DNA of 64,000 nucleotides. It comes from Phoma sp. XZ068. Its lineage: Eukaryota; Ascomycota; Dothideomycetes; Pleosporales; Didymellaceae. The notes under the pieces are model-generated. The model did no database searches and was not told the origin of the DNA. It was given only the letters and a program-made list of their open reading frames with translations. The position numbers and the translations under genes were made by a program. The stretch lies in contig RBKR01000003.1 in NCBI GenBank assembly GCA_004835665.1, positions 744,001-808,000 on the forward strand, given 5' to 3'. Numbering within the stretch: position 1 is the first letter of the stretch; each line of letters begins with the position of its first letter. This document shows positions 1-10,226 of this stretch, piece by piece.

Positions 1-1902
1 TTGTCGGTCTTCAACTTCCAAGTGACCAGTGCTAGCAGAATTCAATTGAATTGAGGGCTGCTCTCGTGAAACAAGGTCGGAATCTGTCACCGTTTCCAAA
101 AGGTCGTCGAGAGCCTTTAACAGCTCACTTGGTTGAGGACTTGCTAGCGACTTCAAAGTGTCATGACTTATTTTGCGCTCTTCGATGTGAAGTGTTGGTT
201 TAGCTGGCAGTGACCTGTGCCGTACTGGATCCTGGATGACTATCGCAGGACGTGCAGACGCGGATTTTCGTTTGAAAATTTTACCTCGCTGGCTGGAGTT
301 CGATGCCTCTTCGAAAAATTCTTCAGCAACTCGTCGCACTTGAGAAGCAGGGAGTGGAGGTATTCGGTCGTCCTTCAGAACCTTTTTCTCGCTTTTATAC
401 GTTCTTTTGGTTTTTCCAGTGTCTCTGATGACTAGTTCATTAATCCCTTCTTCTATTGGGACTATCTCTAAGGTCTGGCCTTCCATGTCACCATTTAATG
501 ACAGGGTGATGGGTTCATTTTCGCCAAATCGAAGCCGAACTTCACCCTTATCATTGAAATCGTCATCTGTTCCACTGTCATTGTACGGCTGCAACTTGTG
601 CCTGAGTCGGTCGCGATCCCCCAAAGGGACGCCATAATAGGTTTGTCTCGACTGACGGCGGGTTGATCTAGTGCCTTCCACAACGACCCGAGCTTGAGGA
701 GTGTCGTAAGCTGAGCGAGACTTGCTGATGGGAACCAAGGGACGCTCGTTTACTGAGCTTCTACGCTCACGCCGGAGAATATGGGATTGGGTATTGGCGG
801 TTGATCGCGGCAGTACGTTGGGTTCTGATGGCGCAATCTCTCCCTCTGAAGAGCTCTCGGTTTCACTGCTGTCGGACCATCTCATCACTTCTTTATCCAG
901 ATTATAGGAAATATTGCGTCGTTCGGGTGGGGGCCTGGTGCTGCCTGAATGGTAGCTTGTAGGAGGTATACGTCTACCGCCTCGCTCTACGATCACCGCG
1001 GGTGTAGCAAATGGTGGTCCACGCGCAGATGAACGCAATTCATACTCCGATTGTATGGTTCTTTGCTTCTTAAGGAGGGGCGATTTCTGCTGCATTTGAA
1101 TATAATCTTGTGTGGCTGGGACACCACCGTAGTAGGTTACAGGTGGTCTTGGGCGTCCTTTCGCTGGTTGGACGACAGTACTTCCGGTGTAGTATGGTCG
1201 AGGTTCTCGGGCCTCTTTTGGTGAAGGAGGCCAATCAGTCTCAAGAATTGGCTTGGTCGTGCTCATCCCGTGTGACTGGGAAGAAGAGGCATTCGAGGAC
1301 AGATCATTTGGTTGCAGCATTGATTGATGTCGCGCCCGGCGACGAGAGTCAACAACGGCCGAGCCGCACGTAGTGCAACTAGGTACGTTACATTCATGAA
1401 TGTCTCCATCATGCCCACGGGGTGCCTGTGAAATAGATGGCCTTCGTGCGCCAGCAGGCCGACGCGATGCTTGCTCCATTCGGCTTTTGAATGACTGATT
1501 TTGCATACTCTGCGTGCTTTTGGGAATTTGACGTCGATCACGTCGCTCATGAGGAGGCACTGGGGGTTTTTGCGTTGGCGTTTGGGAAGGATTTGCTAGG
1601 ACATTGTTGATAGGCATAGCAGGCAAACCACTCGTCGCAGAATCAGCGCTACTCATACCAGTCACAGAATGACTGGAATATCCAGAGTCGCTTCTGAGGT
1701 CGATGTAATCATCTGCCGTACTCGCAGCAAATTTCCCCTTTCTCGTGGAAGGGGATGATGGCGGTGATCTGCGTGTCTGAACATTGGCCAGTTTCCCGGA
1801 AGATGTGCTCGGCCAGGTCTCCTCTTCCGAGTCCGAAAAGTAGTCTTCCACTGTTGCTTTTTGTGCAGAGCCGTCAATAGTCGTGGGATTAGGTGAAAGC
1901 AT
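1..1902 (-). CDS. Unknown long disordered protein, 3' end beyond the window
   Basis: The minus strand is open without a stop from the ATG at 1902-1900 to the window edge, 634 codons, so the C-terminus is missing. I do not recognise the protein. The N-terminal ~230 residues are Ser/Pro/Arg-rich and look disordered, with an acidic SDSEEE patch near residue 25 and a CNVPSCTTCG cysteine cluster near residue 180. Tyr/Pro-rich stretches follow. A more ordered segment lies at about residues 450-510 (EVRLRFGENEPITLSLNGD and following hydrophobic strands), then a basic KRKSAS patch. An in-frame TGA lies about 45 bases upstream of the ATG, which supports this start, although a short upstream exon cannot be excluded. 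The gene is divergent from RAD2. The continuous 1.9-kb frame with codon-like composition makes a real gene likely; the function is unknown. Confidence 0.8.
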   Translation of the reverse strand, partial: MLSPNPTTIDGSAQKATVEDYFSDSEEETWPSTSSGKLANVQTRRSPPSSPSTRKGKFAASTADDYIDLRSDSGYSSHSVTGMSSADSATSGLPAMPINNVLANPSQTPTQKPPVPPHERRDRRQIPKSTQSMQNQSFKSRMEQASRRPAGARRPSISQAPRGHDGDIHECNVPSCTTCGSAVVDSRRRARHQSMLQPNDLSSNASSSQSHGMSTTKPILETDWPPSPKEAREPRPYYTGSTVVQPAKGRPRPPVTYYGGVPATQDYIQMQQKSPLLKKQRTIQSEYELRSSARGPPFATPAVIVERGGRRIPPTSYHSGSTRPPPERRNISYNLDKEVMRWSDSSETESSSEGEIAPSEPNVLPRSTANTQSHILRRERRSSVNERPLVPISKSRSAYDTPQARVVVEGTRSTRRQSRQTYYGVPLGDRDRLRHKLQPYNDSGTDDDFNDKGEVRLRFGENEPITLSLNGDMEGQTLEIVPIEEGINELVIRDTGKTKRTYKSEKKVLKDDRIPPLPASQVRRVAEEFFEEASNSSQRGKIFKRKSASARPAIVIQDPVRHRSLPAKPTLHIEERKISHDTLKSLASPQPSELLKALDDLLETVTDSDLVSREQPSIQLNSASTGHLEVEDRQ

Positions 1903-2752
1903 GCTGCTCGAGTCTGACGATGCCCTCACGTCCGCCCACAGGAGTAACTTTCAAGGTCCGCCTTTTTCGCCTACAATCACGTACTCAATAATGGAATGCC
2001 CGATGGATTGTCTTGAAGGCCCCGAAAACCTGTAGCCGTGGGAATGAGGTCTAATAAGATGTCAAGTTGAGGATCTTATCAGGCTGAAGGAGTGGGCTAT
2101 GCAGGTAATCCTGCAGCATCGCCACGGCGGCGCTTAGCACGAAGCGAGTCCGACCGGCTGATTGGGGTATCATGGCCCTTCACCACGCTGGTATTGGCGA
2201 CGAATTCATTTGAAAATCAATGTTCTTAAACGAGGACGAGATCATTGTTACCCTTTTGTACTGTACTGATTTCAGACTTTGACGGTCAGCGATAGGACGG
2301 TTCCTTGATGGAGGAGACACATGCTAAGGCTGACACGATAACGGTCCAATCGCGGAGAGAGTGCGGATATCATTTTGTTGTGGTAGAGATTACATTTGTC
2401 ATGCTCTCGTGGTGAAATTCGTGTCGAACAAGTGTTGCGCGTACGTGGTATGGTAGTGACTAATGGATGCAGCACACGTGCATGTGTAATATGTCAATGA
2501 CATCAAGTGCAGTAGAACGCAAGACAGCGCTGTCGAGTCTCAGTTCGTCTCAAAATTCCGTGTTAGCGTTTGTGCTTTTGTTGACAATTGCAGTGTAAAG
2601 GCTGTTCAAGTTCAAGGCCTCGTCAGGTGCTTCCGCGTTTGATTGACCCCAACTTACGTCATCGACGCGCCGCTCACCCATCGCTGCCGCCTGCTCGACT
2701 CACACATCACCGACACGTCCATCTCGATGGAAAGCGCCTCCAAAGCGCCACC
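1903..2752. promoter_or_regulatory. Divergent intergenic region between the left-edge gene and RAD2
   Basis: About 850 bases with no supported gene separate two divergent start codons. It should hold both promoters. I see no clear TATA box at a useful distance from either start. The RAD2-proximal 100 bases are C-rich and free of in-frame problems, consistent with a leader. Confidence 0.5.
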
Positions 2753-5700
2753 ATGGGTGTCACGGGTCTCTGGACTGTTCTGCAGCCCTGCGCGCGGCCC
2801 ATCAAGATCGAGACGTTGAACAAGAGGCGCATCGCGGTGGACGCCTCGATCTGGATCTACCAGTTCCTCAAAGCGGTGCGCGACAAGGAGGGCAATGCGC
2901 TGCGCAACAGTCACATTGTTGGTTTCTTCCGCCGAGTATGCAAGCTCCTCTTCATCGGCATCAAGCCGGTCTTCGTGTTCGACGGCGGCGCACCGGCGCT
3001 CAAGCGACAGACCATCAGCCACCGCAAATCGCGCCGAGAGGGCAAACGAGACGATGCAGTCCGAACTGCGGGGAAGCTTCTGGCGATACAGATGCAGAAG
3101 GCTGCCGAGGAGGAGGAGCGCAAGAGGAAGGAGGCTGTCAGACACCCGCGCGAAGAGCAGGAAGAGGAGCTGCCTGAGAACCTAGTCTATGCGGAGGAGA
3201 TCCTGCAGACACAGCAGGAGCGCGCGCAGAACAGAAAGTTCAAGAAGAAGGACCAGTACCATCTCCCTGATCTTGGTGTGCCCATGTCCGAGCTGGGCGG
3301 TGACGACCCACGCATCATGTCGCTGGAGGAGCTCGAGGACTACGCCAGGCAATTCGATAGAGGCGAGGACATCAATGTCTACGACTTCTCCAAGATTGAC
3401 TTCGACGGCATCTTCTTCCAGAGCCTGCCCCCTGCCGACCGCTACAATATCTTGAATGCAGCTAGATTGAGGAGCAGGCTGAGGATGGGCTATTCCAAGG
3501 ATCAACTCGACGCCATGTTCCCGGACCGGATGGCTTTCTCAAAGTTCCAGATTGAGCGTGTACGCGAGCGTAGCGACCTTACCCAACGCCTGATGAACCT
3601 CAATGGTATGAACGACGACACGACATTTGGCACAAACCGCATCGCAGGCGACAAGAATAGAGAATACGTCTTGGTCAAGAATGAAGGGGTTGAAGGCGGG
3701 TGGGCGCTCGGTGTTGTCATTAACAAGGACGAGGGCAAAGCCCACAAGCCGATTGATGTCGACCTGCCATCACGTGCTGCAAAAGTTGAAGAAGATTGGG
3801 AGAGCGAGGATGAGTTTGAGGATGTGCCTATCGAAGGTCTAAACAGGCTGCCAAAAGCCAGGCCTGGTCCGAGCCGCGAGACTGTCGAGGGTCGCGAGTT
3901 CATCTCGAATGAGTTGCGCAGACGGCGCCAGAATGTTTACAAGTCAAGGCAGACCAGGCCCACCCAGTCCCGACCTCGCAGGGCTGCTCCCGTCAGGGAA
4001 GACTCGGACTCGTTGTTCTTGGCAGAGGACGATGAGGAAGCTCAGTGGGAGAACATCCCAGCAAATGGCGAAGATGATCTGTTCGAAGCAGCTGGGGATG
4101 ACGTTGAAGAAGAGCAACTGCAACAGGCTATAGCGCTTTCAATGCAACAAAATGGGGAAGAGGCAGAGGAGGAGCCCGAGGAACGTCTAGCTCCTGAAGA
4201 ATACCAGCAGCAGCGTGCTCCAGAGTCGAACCCATTCAAAGCTACAAAGGGGTATGGAGGGTTGGCTATTGGGAGGCTAGCGAATCAACGCGCCAACAAG
4301 CTTGCACCCAAAGGACCCTTCGAAGGCAGCGACAGCGAAGGCGACGACATGGATTTACAAGCAGCACTGGCCGAGTCTCGGCAGTCCAAACGACCGACCA
4401 AGCTACAGAAGTCCCCTGCTCCGCCATCAAAAGCGTTTGCACCAGCAACAGCCAAGCCAGAGGGCAACTCGATCAATACGCACGGTTTCGATGGACCACT
4501 ACCTTTTGAGAAGCTCAATCTGGGCACGTCACTGTTAGGAAAGAAGAAGATGGACAAGATCCAGCAAGAATCCGCAGGTGGTTTTGAAAAAGACAGTGAG
4601 GAGCAAAAGAAATCTGTCCCGCTGCCACCTTGGTTCAAGGGCGAGCGAGACATTGGAAAGGAGCTAGATGAGTATCGCAACGAGGAGAAGCGAGAGTGGG
4701 AGAAGGATCGAAAAGAAGAAGATGAGCAATTTCAGTTTCAACAACTACCTCGATTACGAAAGCACGAAACGAGAGAGGTCATTGACTTAGAAGCGGAGCC
4801 CAGTCAGAGCCAGAACGAAAAACAGGTTATCATTGCTTTGGATTCCGACGAAGAGGATGACGAGATGGAAGATGTACTCATCAGCAAAGGTCAAGCAGGG
4901 AAGCCAGTGGATGACGATCAACTCAGAATGGGCGACCTAGCAGACAAAGTTCGAGCAGAGCCGCCAAAGCCTCTCACCGACGACCAGAGAGCACCTCCGA
5001 CGCAAGATCCTAAGCTGGTCAAGAGAGCGCCATTTGCAGATGACTCTGATGAGGAAGTAGCTGACTGGTCGGAAAGCGAGCCTGAAGATGGGATACCAGC
5101 TCCTGCACAGCCGAAGGCCGGAGCTGCGGCGAAGGTCCCTTCACCATCCAAGTCTCCTTCCCCAGAGTTTGAGGATGTACCCATGACCACAGATCCCATA
5201 CCCGCACCAGCTACGGAAGCTCCGAAGTCACCATCCCCGGAATTCGAAGATGTGCCTATGCACACAGAACCGACTGATCCGCAGAGGTCTCCCTCGCCTG
5301 ATTTTGAAGATGTTCCCATTACGGCACCTACTCGTAAACCTCGACGTGAGCGGTCTCCTGCCTTGCTTCAGGGTCCTGAGGATCTCGAGATTCCTGTCGT
5401 TCCACACGGCGGACTTGCGGATGACAACGCACCTCTCGACTTACCTGACATCGACTCTGACCAATACTCTGACCCTGAAGACGAAGAGCTATTCGCGTCC
5501 TTAGCTGCTGAAGCCGAAGAACACAACCGCTTTGCACAAGAGATCAACAACGCGGCATCCCGCGTCGACTTCGAAACCGAGCTTAAACAACTCCGAGCCC
5601 AACAAAAGAAAGACCGCCGTGACGCTGACGAAGTAACGCAGACCATGATCTCCGAATGCCAACACCTTCTCTCCCTCTTCGGTCTCCCCTACATCACTGC

Positions 5701-6697
5701 TCCCATGGAAGCCGAGGCACAGTGTGCTGAGCTCGTTCACCTTGGCCTCGTCGATGGCATCGTTACTGATGACTCTGACACGTTCCTCTTCGGCGGCACA
5801 CGTGTCTACAAGAATATGTTCAATGCCGCCAAATTCGTAGAATGCTATCTCTCCAACGACCTAGTCTCGGAATTTAGCCTGACCCGTGAGAAGCTCATTG
5901 CTATTGCACAGCTTCTCGGCAGCGATTACACAACCGGCATCCCAGGCATTGGTCCTGTGACTGCACTTGAAATCATCTCCGAGTTCCCCAAGCTGGAGGA
6001 CTTCAAAGAGTGGTGGACAGGCGTGCAGAACAACACTATCCCTAAGGAAGCCGACTCGTCGAATGTCTTCCGCCGCCGCTTCCGCAAAAGCCAGGGTACA
6101 AAGCTGTTCCTACCTCCGGGGTTTCCTGACCCGCGCGTCGCTGATGCATACTTAAATCCGGAGGTCGACTCTGACCCGCAGCCATTCCAATGGGGCGTAC
6201 CTGACCTCGCCGCCCTCCGCTCCTTTCTTAGCGCTCAGATTGGGTGGAGCAGTGAGCGTACGGACGAGGTGCTTGTGCCGGTCATCAAAGATATGAATCG
6301 CAGAGAAAAGGAGGGTACACAAGCCAACATCACACGATTCTTCGAAGGTGGAGTTGGTGCAGGCGCATTCGCACCGCGTGTCAGAGGCAATGCTACGGGC
6401 AGTGGACCAAGTGGGAAGAAGAAGGGCAAGGCAGCCGCAGGAAAGAGACTCGGTGCTGCGCTGACTCGATTGGCGGAGAGGGACGGCGCTCGGGGCGGCG
6501 TCGAAGACGACAAAGATGAGGGGTTGGAAGAGAACGGTGAAGTTGAAGCAGAAGCGCCACAGAAGCCAAAGAGGAAAGCTCCCGTATCGCTTGCAAATCT
6601 TGACAATGAGCCTGAGGACGAGGACGAGGACGGCGATGCAGCGTATCAGGAGCCGAAGAAGAAGAAAGCGAGGAGAACTCGCAAGCCAAAGGCTTAG
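2753..6697 (+). CDS. RAD2: XPG/RAD2-family DNA repair endonuclease
   Basis: Single-exon gene, 1,314 residues, starting at an ATG in strong context (gccaccATGG). The family makes the 3' incision in nucleotide excision repair and works with TFIIH. The XPG-N domain fills residues 1-100 (MGVTGLWTVLQPC, VDASIWIYQF, FVFDGG). The XPG-I domain starts near 963 with the acidic active-site run MEAEAQCAEL and VTDDSDTFLFG, followed by the helix-hairpin-helix LLGSDYTTGIPGIGPVTALE. Between them is the long acidic spacer typical of XPG/Rad2, with ubiquitin-interacting-motif-like helices near 452-466 (LQQAIALSMQQ) and 530-545. Four EFEDVP/DFEDVP motifs occur with Phe at 355, 806, 831 and 851. A PCNA-binding PIP box, QANITRFF, sits at 1190-1197 and a basic KKKKARRTRKPKA tail ends the protein. 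The spacing of the domains distinguishes it from FEN1 and EXO1. Confidence 0.95.
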   Translation: MGVTGLWTVLQPCARPIKIETLNKRRIAVDASIWIYQFLKAVRDKEGNALRNSHIVGFFRRVCKLLFIGIKPVFVFDGGAPALKRQTISHRKSRREGKRDDAVRTAGKLLAIQMQKAAEEEERKRKEAVRHPREEQEEELPENLVYAEEILQTQQERAQNRKFKKKDQYHLPDLGVPMSELGGDDPRIMSLEELEDYARQFDRGEDINVYDFSKIDFDGIFFQSLPPADRYNILNAARLRSRLRMGYSKDQLDAMFPDRMAFSKFQIERVRERSDLTQRLMNLNGMNDDTTFGTNRIAGDKNREYVLVKNEGVEGGWALGVVINKDEGKAHKPIDVDLPSRAAKVEEDWESEDEFEDVPIEGLNRLPKARPGPSRETVEGREFISNELRRRRQNVYKSRQTRPTQSRPRRAAPVREDSDSLFLAEDDEEAQWENIPANGEDDLFEAAGDDVEEEQLQQAIALSMQQNGEEAEEEPEERLAPEEYQQQRAPESNPFKATKGYGGLAIGRLANQRANKLAPKGPFEGSDSEGDDMDLQAALAESRQSKRPTKLQKSPAPPSKAFAPATAKPEGNSINTHGFDGPLPFEKLNLGTSLLGKKKMDKIQQESAGGFEKDSEEQKKSVPLPPWFKGERDIGKELDEYRNEEKREWEKDRKEEDEQFQFQQLPRLRKHETREVIDLEAEPSQSQNEKQVIIALDSDEEDDEMEDVLISKGQAGKPVDDDQLRMGDLADKVRAEPPKPLTDDQRAPPTQDPKLVKRAPFADDSDEEVADWSESEPEDGIPAPAQPKAGAAAKVPSPSKSPSPEFEDVPMTTDPIPAPATEAPKSPSPEFEDVPMHTEPTDPQRSPSPDFEDVPITAPTRKPRRERSPALLQGPEDLEIPVVPHGGLADDNAPLDLPDIDSDQYSDPEDEELFASLAAEAEEHNRFAQEINNAASRVDFETELKQLRAQQKKDRRDADEVTQTMISECQHLLSLFGLPYITAPMEAEAQCAELVHLGLVDGIVTDDSDTFLFGGTRVYKNMFNAAKFVECYLSNDLVSEFSLTREKLIAIAQLLGSDYTTGIPGIGPVTALEIISEFPKLEDFKEWWTGVQNNTIPKEADSSNVFRRRFRKSQGTKLFLPPGFPDPRVADAYLNPEVDSDPQPFQWGVPDLAALRSFLSAQIGWSSERTDEVLVPVIKDMNRREKEGTQANITRFFEGGVGAGAFAPRVRGNATGSGPSGKKKGKAAAGKRLGAALTRLAERDGARGGVEDDKDEGLEENGEVEAEAPQKPKRKAPVSLANLDNEPEDEDEDGDAAYQEPKKKKARRTRKPKA

Positions 6698-7061
6698 TTA
6701 CTCTCTTGTACCGTCTTGGCCAGGAAAGCAGAGTAATCAACATTTGTTACTTCAGCTTTCGTGCGTCTTCACCGTGCTTACTAATGACTAGCTTGTCCGT
6801 AAATGGTTCGCCGACCATGAAGTTCGGTTGCTATCATGCAGAGTAAGCTGCAGTCATACAACAATGAACCACGCTGACGAATCAACACGGGGCGATTTGT
6901 CTAGGGACTACAAGCCTGTTCTTTCAGGCTCGTGGTGCCAAAACGCCATGGGACGCAAGAGTTGTGTGATTTGGAATGAAGACGTGATGGATCGTGTATA
7001 TAGGTAGTAGTCGTCAGACGTCCTCTGTTCAGCATCGACTCATTTCCACCGCGCTTTGATA
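6698..7061 (+). promoter_or_regulatory. RAD2 3' flank and promoter of the catalase-like gene, with TATA box
   Basis: This 364-base gap holds the RAD2 3' end and the promoter of the next gene. A TATATA sequence at 6997-7002 lies about 60 bases before the catalase-like ATG at 7062, a normal fungal distance. No gene is seen here. Confidence 0.5.
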
Positions 7062-8100
7062 ATGCCTTTCTCAAAAGACGCCCAAATCCTTGAGACTAGT
7101 AATGGTCTAGTCACTGCGTTTCGAGCAGCTGCTAATCAGCCTACGCAAGAGTTCAGACCTGGTAAGCAGGCCTCTTACTCGACGGATATCAATCTGACTT
7201 GTATAGCTCACGCCAAGGGCCATCTTCTCACTGGCACTTTCACACCGACCAGCTCGGCATCGGGTCTCACAACTGCACCGCACTTTACTAACACATCTAC
7301 ACCCATCACCATCCGCTTCTCCTCCTCAACAGGCATCCCGCAGATCCCGGATACAGACGCAAATGGCAATCCCCGCGGCATCGCTGTGCGATTCCACCTC
7401 CCGGATGTAAATGGAAAGCGCCAGCACACAGATATCATCGCGCACTCGACCAAGTCCTTCCCGACGCGCACAGGCGCCGAGTTCCTCGAGTTCCTGCGCG
7501 CAGCTGGCGGACCGGATGCAGGCGCCGCGGTCCCCGAGTTTCTGGGGCGCCACCCAGAGACGCTGCGGTTCCTGGGCGAGCCCAAGCCGAGCCCGGAGTC
7601 TTGTGAGTGTGCCCTGCCGAGCGATGAGATGCGTGCTGATTGATGTAGTTGCGACGGAGAAGTACTTTGGCGTGAATGCTTTCAAGTTCGTTAAGGATGG
7701 TAAGGTGACGACGCTGCGGTATCGTATTGTTCCTGTTGCTGGCGAGGCACATCTCGATGCTGAGGTGTTGAAGAGTAAGTCGCCGACCTACCTCTTTGAT
7801 GAAATCACAGAGCGGCTGCGTGCCGGACCTGTCGAGTTCAAGCTGCTCGCGCAGATAGCAGAGGAAGGCGATGTGACAGACAACGCTACGGTGATCTGGC
7901 CGGAAGAGAGGGAGGTGGTTGAGTTGGGGACGCTCAAGGTCGAGAAGACGCTCAGTGAGGAGGAGAGTCTGGCGCAGCAGAAGCATGTCATCTTCGACCC
8001 GATTCCACGTGTCGAGGGTGTGGAGCCTAGTGACGATCCGCTGCTGGAGGTGCGGGCCAATGTGTATTTGCAGTCGGGACAGCAGAGGCGGGCTGCATGA
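7062..8100 (+). CDS. Small catalase-related haem protein (SrpA/catalase-like peroxidase type)
   Basis: Two exons, 7062-7602 and 7649-8100, joined over a 46-nt GTGAGT...TAG intron, give 330 residues. Splicing restores SFATEKYFGVNAFKF across the junction. The distal haem region is NLTCIAHAKGHLLTG, where HAKG corresponds to the catalase RVVHARG histidine. FSSSTGIPQIPDTDANGNPRGIAVRFH, HSTKSFPT, FDPIPRVEG and a C-terminal DPLLEVRANVYLQSG are all hallmarks of the short catalase-related family, in which the last Arg/Tyr pair is probably the proximal haem ligand (inference). At 330 residues it lacks the long C-terminus of true catalases. Members degrade hydrogen or organic peroxides. There is no signal peptide or clear peroxisomal signal; it ends RRAA. 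Confidence 0.9.
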
Positions 8101-8455
8101 TGCAGTGAGGCAGATTCAAGGAGGCTGTCAAGCCACGACGTAGAGCGTTTTCGAGCCCTTTTCCGACACCAAGCTTGTACGTTTCAACGAGTTTTTGTCT
8201 TCCTTGCTGGATGTTAGTACAATCGAAAGTCGAAGTTGCCCAAGTCTGCGCCTTCCTCATAGAAAGAAGTGCTACCTTCACTTACACTCCTCACGCACAG
8301 ACTGGACCTCAGCCTCACGTGTAGTTTCTATCAGACTGACCTTCACCTCGACAACTAGCTCCCACTCACACATACCATGCCTGCAACACTCACACTCTCC
8401 CACCTCTTCTCAACCTCTTCTCAACCTCACCCGCAATCTTGGACACCCCACCACC
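8101..8455. other. Intergenic gap upstream of the GPCR gene
   Basis: 355 bases. The last ~130 bases are a C/A/T-rich leader running into the ATG at 8456. A long stop-free frame overlaps here, but it does not match the receptor and I take it as leader sequence. Confidence 0.4.
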
Positions 8456-10001
8456 ATGCCACCGCTAACACCCACCCAACTCTCCACCCTCTCAATCTCC
8501 ACCCGCATCTCCTCCACCGCCTCAATCCTCGGCTCCCTCTTCATCCTCATCACCTTCCTCTGCCTCGCACCCTTCCGCAAGCCCATGACCCGACTGATTT
8601 TCTACGCGACATGGGGAAACCTGATAACGAACGGGGCAACGCTGATTTCGATTTCCGCGCTGCCGGCGGGTCGCGAGGAGGCATCGGCGGTGTGTGAAGT
8701 GCAGGCGTTTTTGATTCAGTGGTTCATGCTTAGTGATCCTTTTTGGGTGTGTACTCTACTTTCCTTTCCCTTACTTTCCTTTGCTTTTGTTTGGTTTGGT
8801 TTACTTGGAGAGAGAGATGGCAAGGGATGGCAAGTGCTGACGCGAACAGGTGGCGTGCATGGCGATGAATGTATGGCGGATCTTCATGGTGCGTGGGACG
8901 GATGGGCAGACGCTGCGAAGGCTGGAGAAGTGGTATGTGTTGTTTTCGTATGGGGTTCCTGCGATTACGGCAGTGGGGTACCTTGTTCATGATCATGTCG
9001 GCGGGGAGAAGATCATGGGTGCTGCGATTGTGAGTGTTTGCTGGTTCGATTGACGTGGTTGGTGCTGACCGAATATATAGTTGTGGTGCTGGGTGCGTAG
9101 GGAGTTTGACTGGATGAGGATTGTGTTTTATTACGCCCCGGTGTGGTATGTGTTCTTATCGTCGAATGGTTTATACTGACTTTATAGGATCTTGGCCGTG
9201 GCGACAATGACTATATACATCATCGTCGGACTGAAGATATACAAAGCGCAGAGAGCACTCCAGGCCGTCAGACGAGCAACACAACCATCTCCAACACCAA
9301 CGCCCGGCGGTATCTTCGATCCATCCACCCCTTCAAAAGACCGCATCGTCGTCACCACCAAAATCGAGCACAACGACCTCGAAATCCGCTCCTCAACCCC
9401 ACGACCAGCCCAAATTCCCTCCAACCCCCGGACATCAACACCTCAGCCTACAACACCACGCTCACCAACAGTACTAGGCCGCTACCTCCTCGTCCCCCTC
9501 AACCCACACACCCGCACCCACAACAGCAACCCCCTACTAATAGGCACCCACCGCGCAACAGCCTACACAACCCCCCTCCCAACCGGCACCATCGCGACCC
9601 TCCCCTCCCCCCACGTCCCCATCTTCTCTCCCACCGAACACCAAGCACACCTCCACCGCCGCGCCTCCAACGCACCAGCCTACGCCTACTTCCGCGTTGC
9701 GCTCCTCCTATTCATCGCGCTGGTGGTCGTCTGGGTGCCGTCGAGCGCAAATAGGATGTATCAGCTGGTACACCCCGAGGCGCCGAGTTTTGGGCTGGGG
9801 GTTGCGAGTGCGGTTGTTTTGCCGGGGCAGGGGGGGTGGAATGCGGTTGTGTATGGGGTTACTCTTTGGGCTGAGTGTAAAGGGGCGTGGGCTGCGATGG
9901 AGGCGTGGTGGAAAGGGGGAGGGGTGAAGATGGGGGGTGGGGAGGGGGAAGATGAGGTTGTTAGGTACAATGAGGATGACCAGGGAATGGAGATGGTGTG
10001 A
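8456..10001 (+). CDS. cAMP receptor-like seven-helix G protein-coupled receptor
   Basis: Four exons (8456-8746, 8850-9029, 9081-9145, 9188-10001) give 449 residues. Helices I and II (ILGSLFILITFLCLAPFRKPMTRLIFYATWGNL), helix III (QAFLIQWFMLSDPFWVACMAMNVW), helix IV (WYVLFSYGVPAITAVGYLVHD), helix V (ILAVATMTIYIIVGLKIY, from residue ~180), helix VI (YFRVALLLFIALVVVWVPSSANR, ~346) and helix VII are recognisable. The FRKPMTRLIFY and VPSSANRMYQL patterns fit the fungal class V (Dictyostelium cAMP receptor-like) group. A 140-residue Pro/Thr-rich third cytoplasmic loop and a Gly/Glu-rich tail are poorly conserved types of sequence. The ligand is unknown. The coding strand flips from extremely C-rich (9,300-9,690) to extremely G-rich (9,780-9,960). 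Confidence 0.85.
9915..9948 (+). other. G-quadruplex-type G-run array in the GPCR 3' coding region
   Basis: Five G runs of 5, 4, 6, 4 and 5 bases are separated by loops of 1, 7, 1 and 1 bases, which fits the standard intramolecular quadruplex pattern. They encode the Gly-rich C-terminal tail of the receptor. Confidence 0.7.
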
Positions 10002-10226
10002 GGTAGTTTGTTACGGGTTGGATTTATTATCTTGGCCCTGATGTTTGGCGTTGGTGGATCCATTTTGCTTATGGCTTTCCGACGTGATATAGATACCCGG
10101 GTTTGGCGGCGTTGCGGAGTTACGGTTGGAAAGTCTGGTACTTACATTACAGGAGGTATACAGGATCCAATACACGTTCCATCTAGACACTCGATCAATC
10201 GTCCATCACCTCCCACCACTTCATCA

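Noticed and set aside
2654..3145. 163-codon antisense frame over the RAD2 start
   Set aside because: It lies wholly within the conserved XPG-N coding region and mirrors its codon bias; no domain or independent support.
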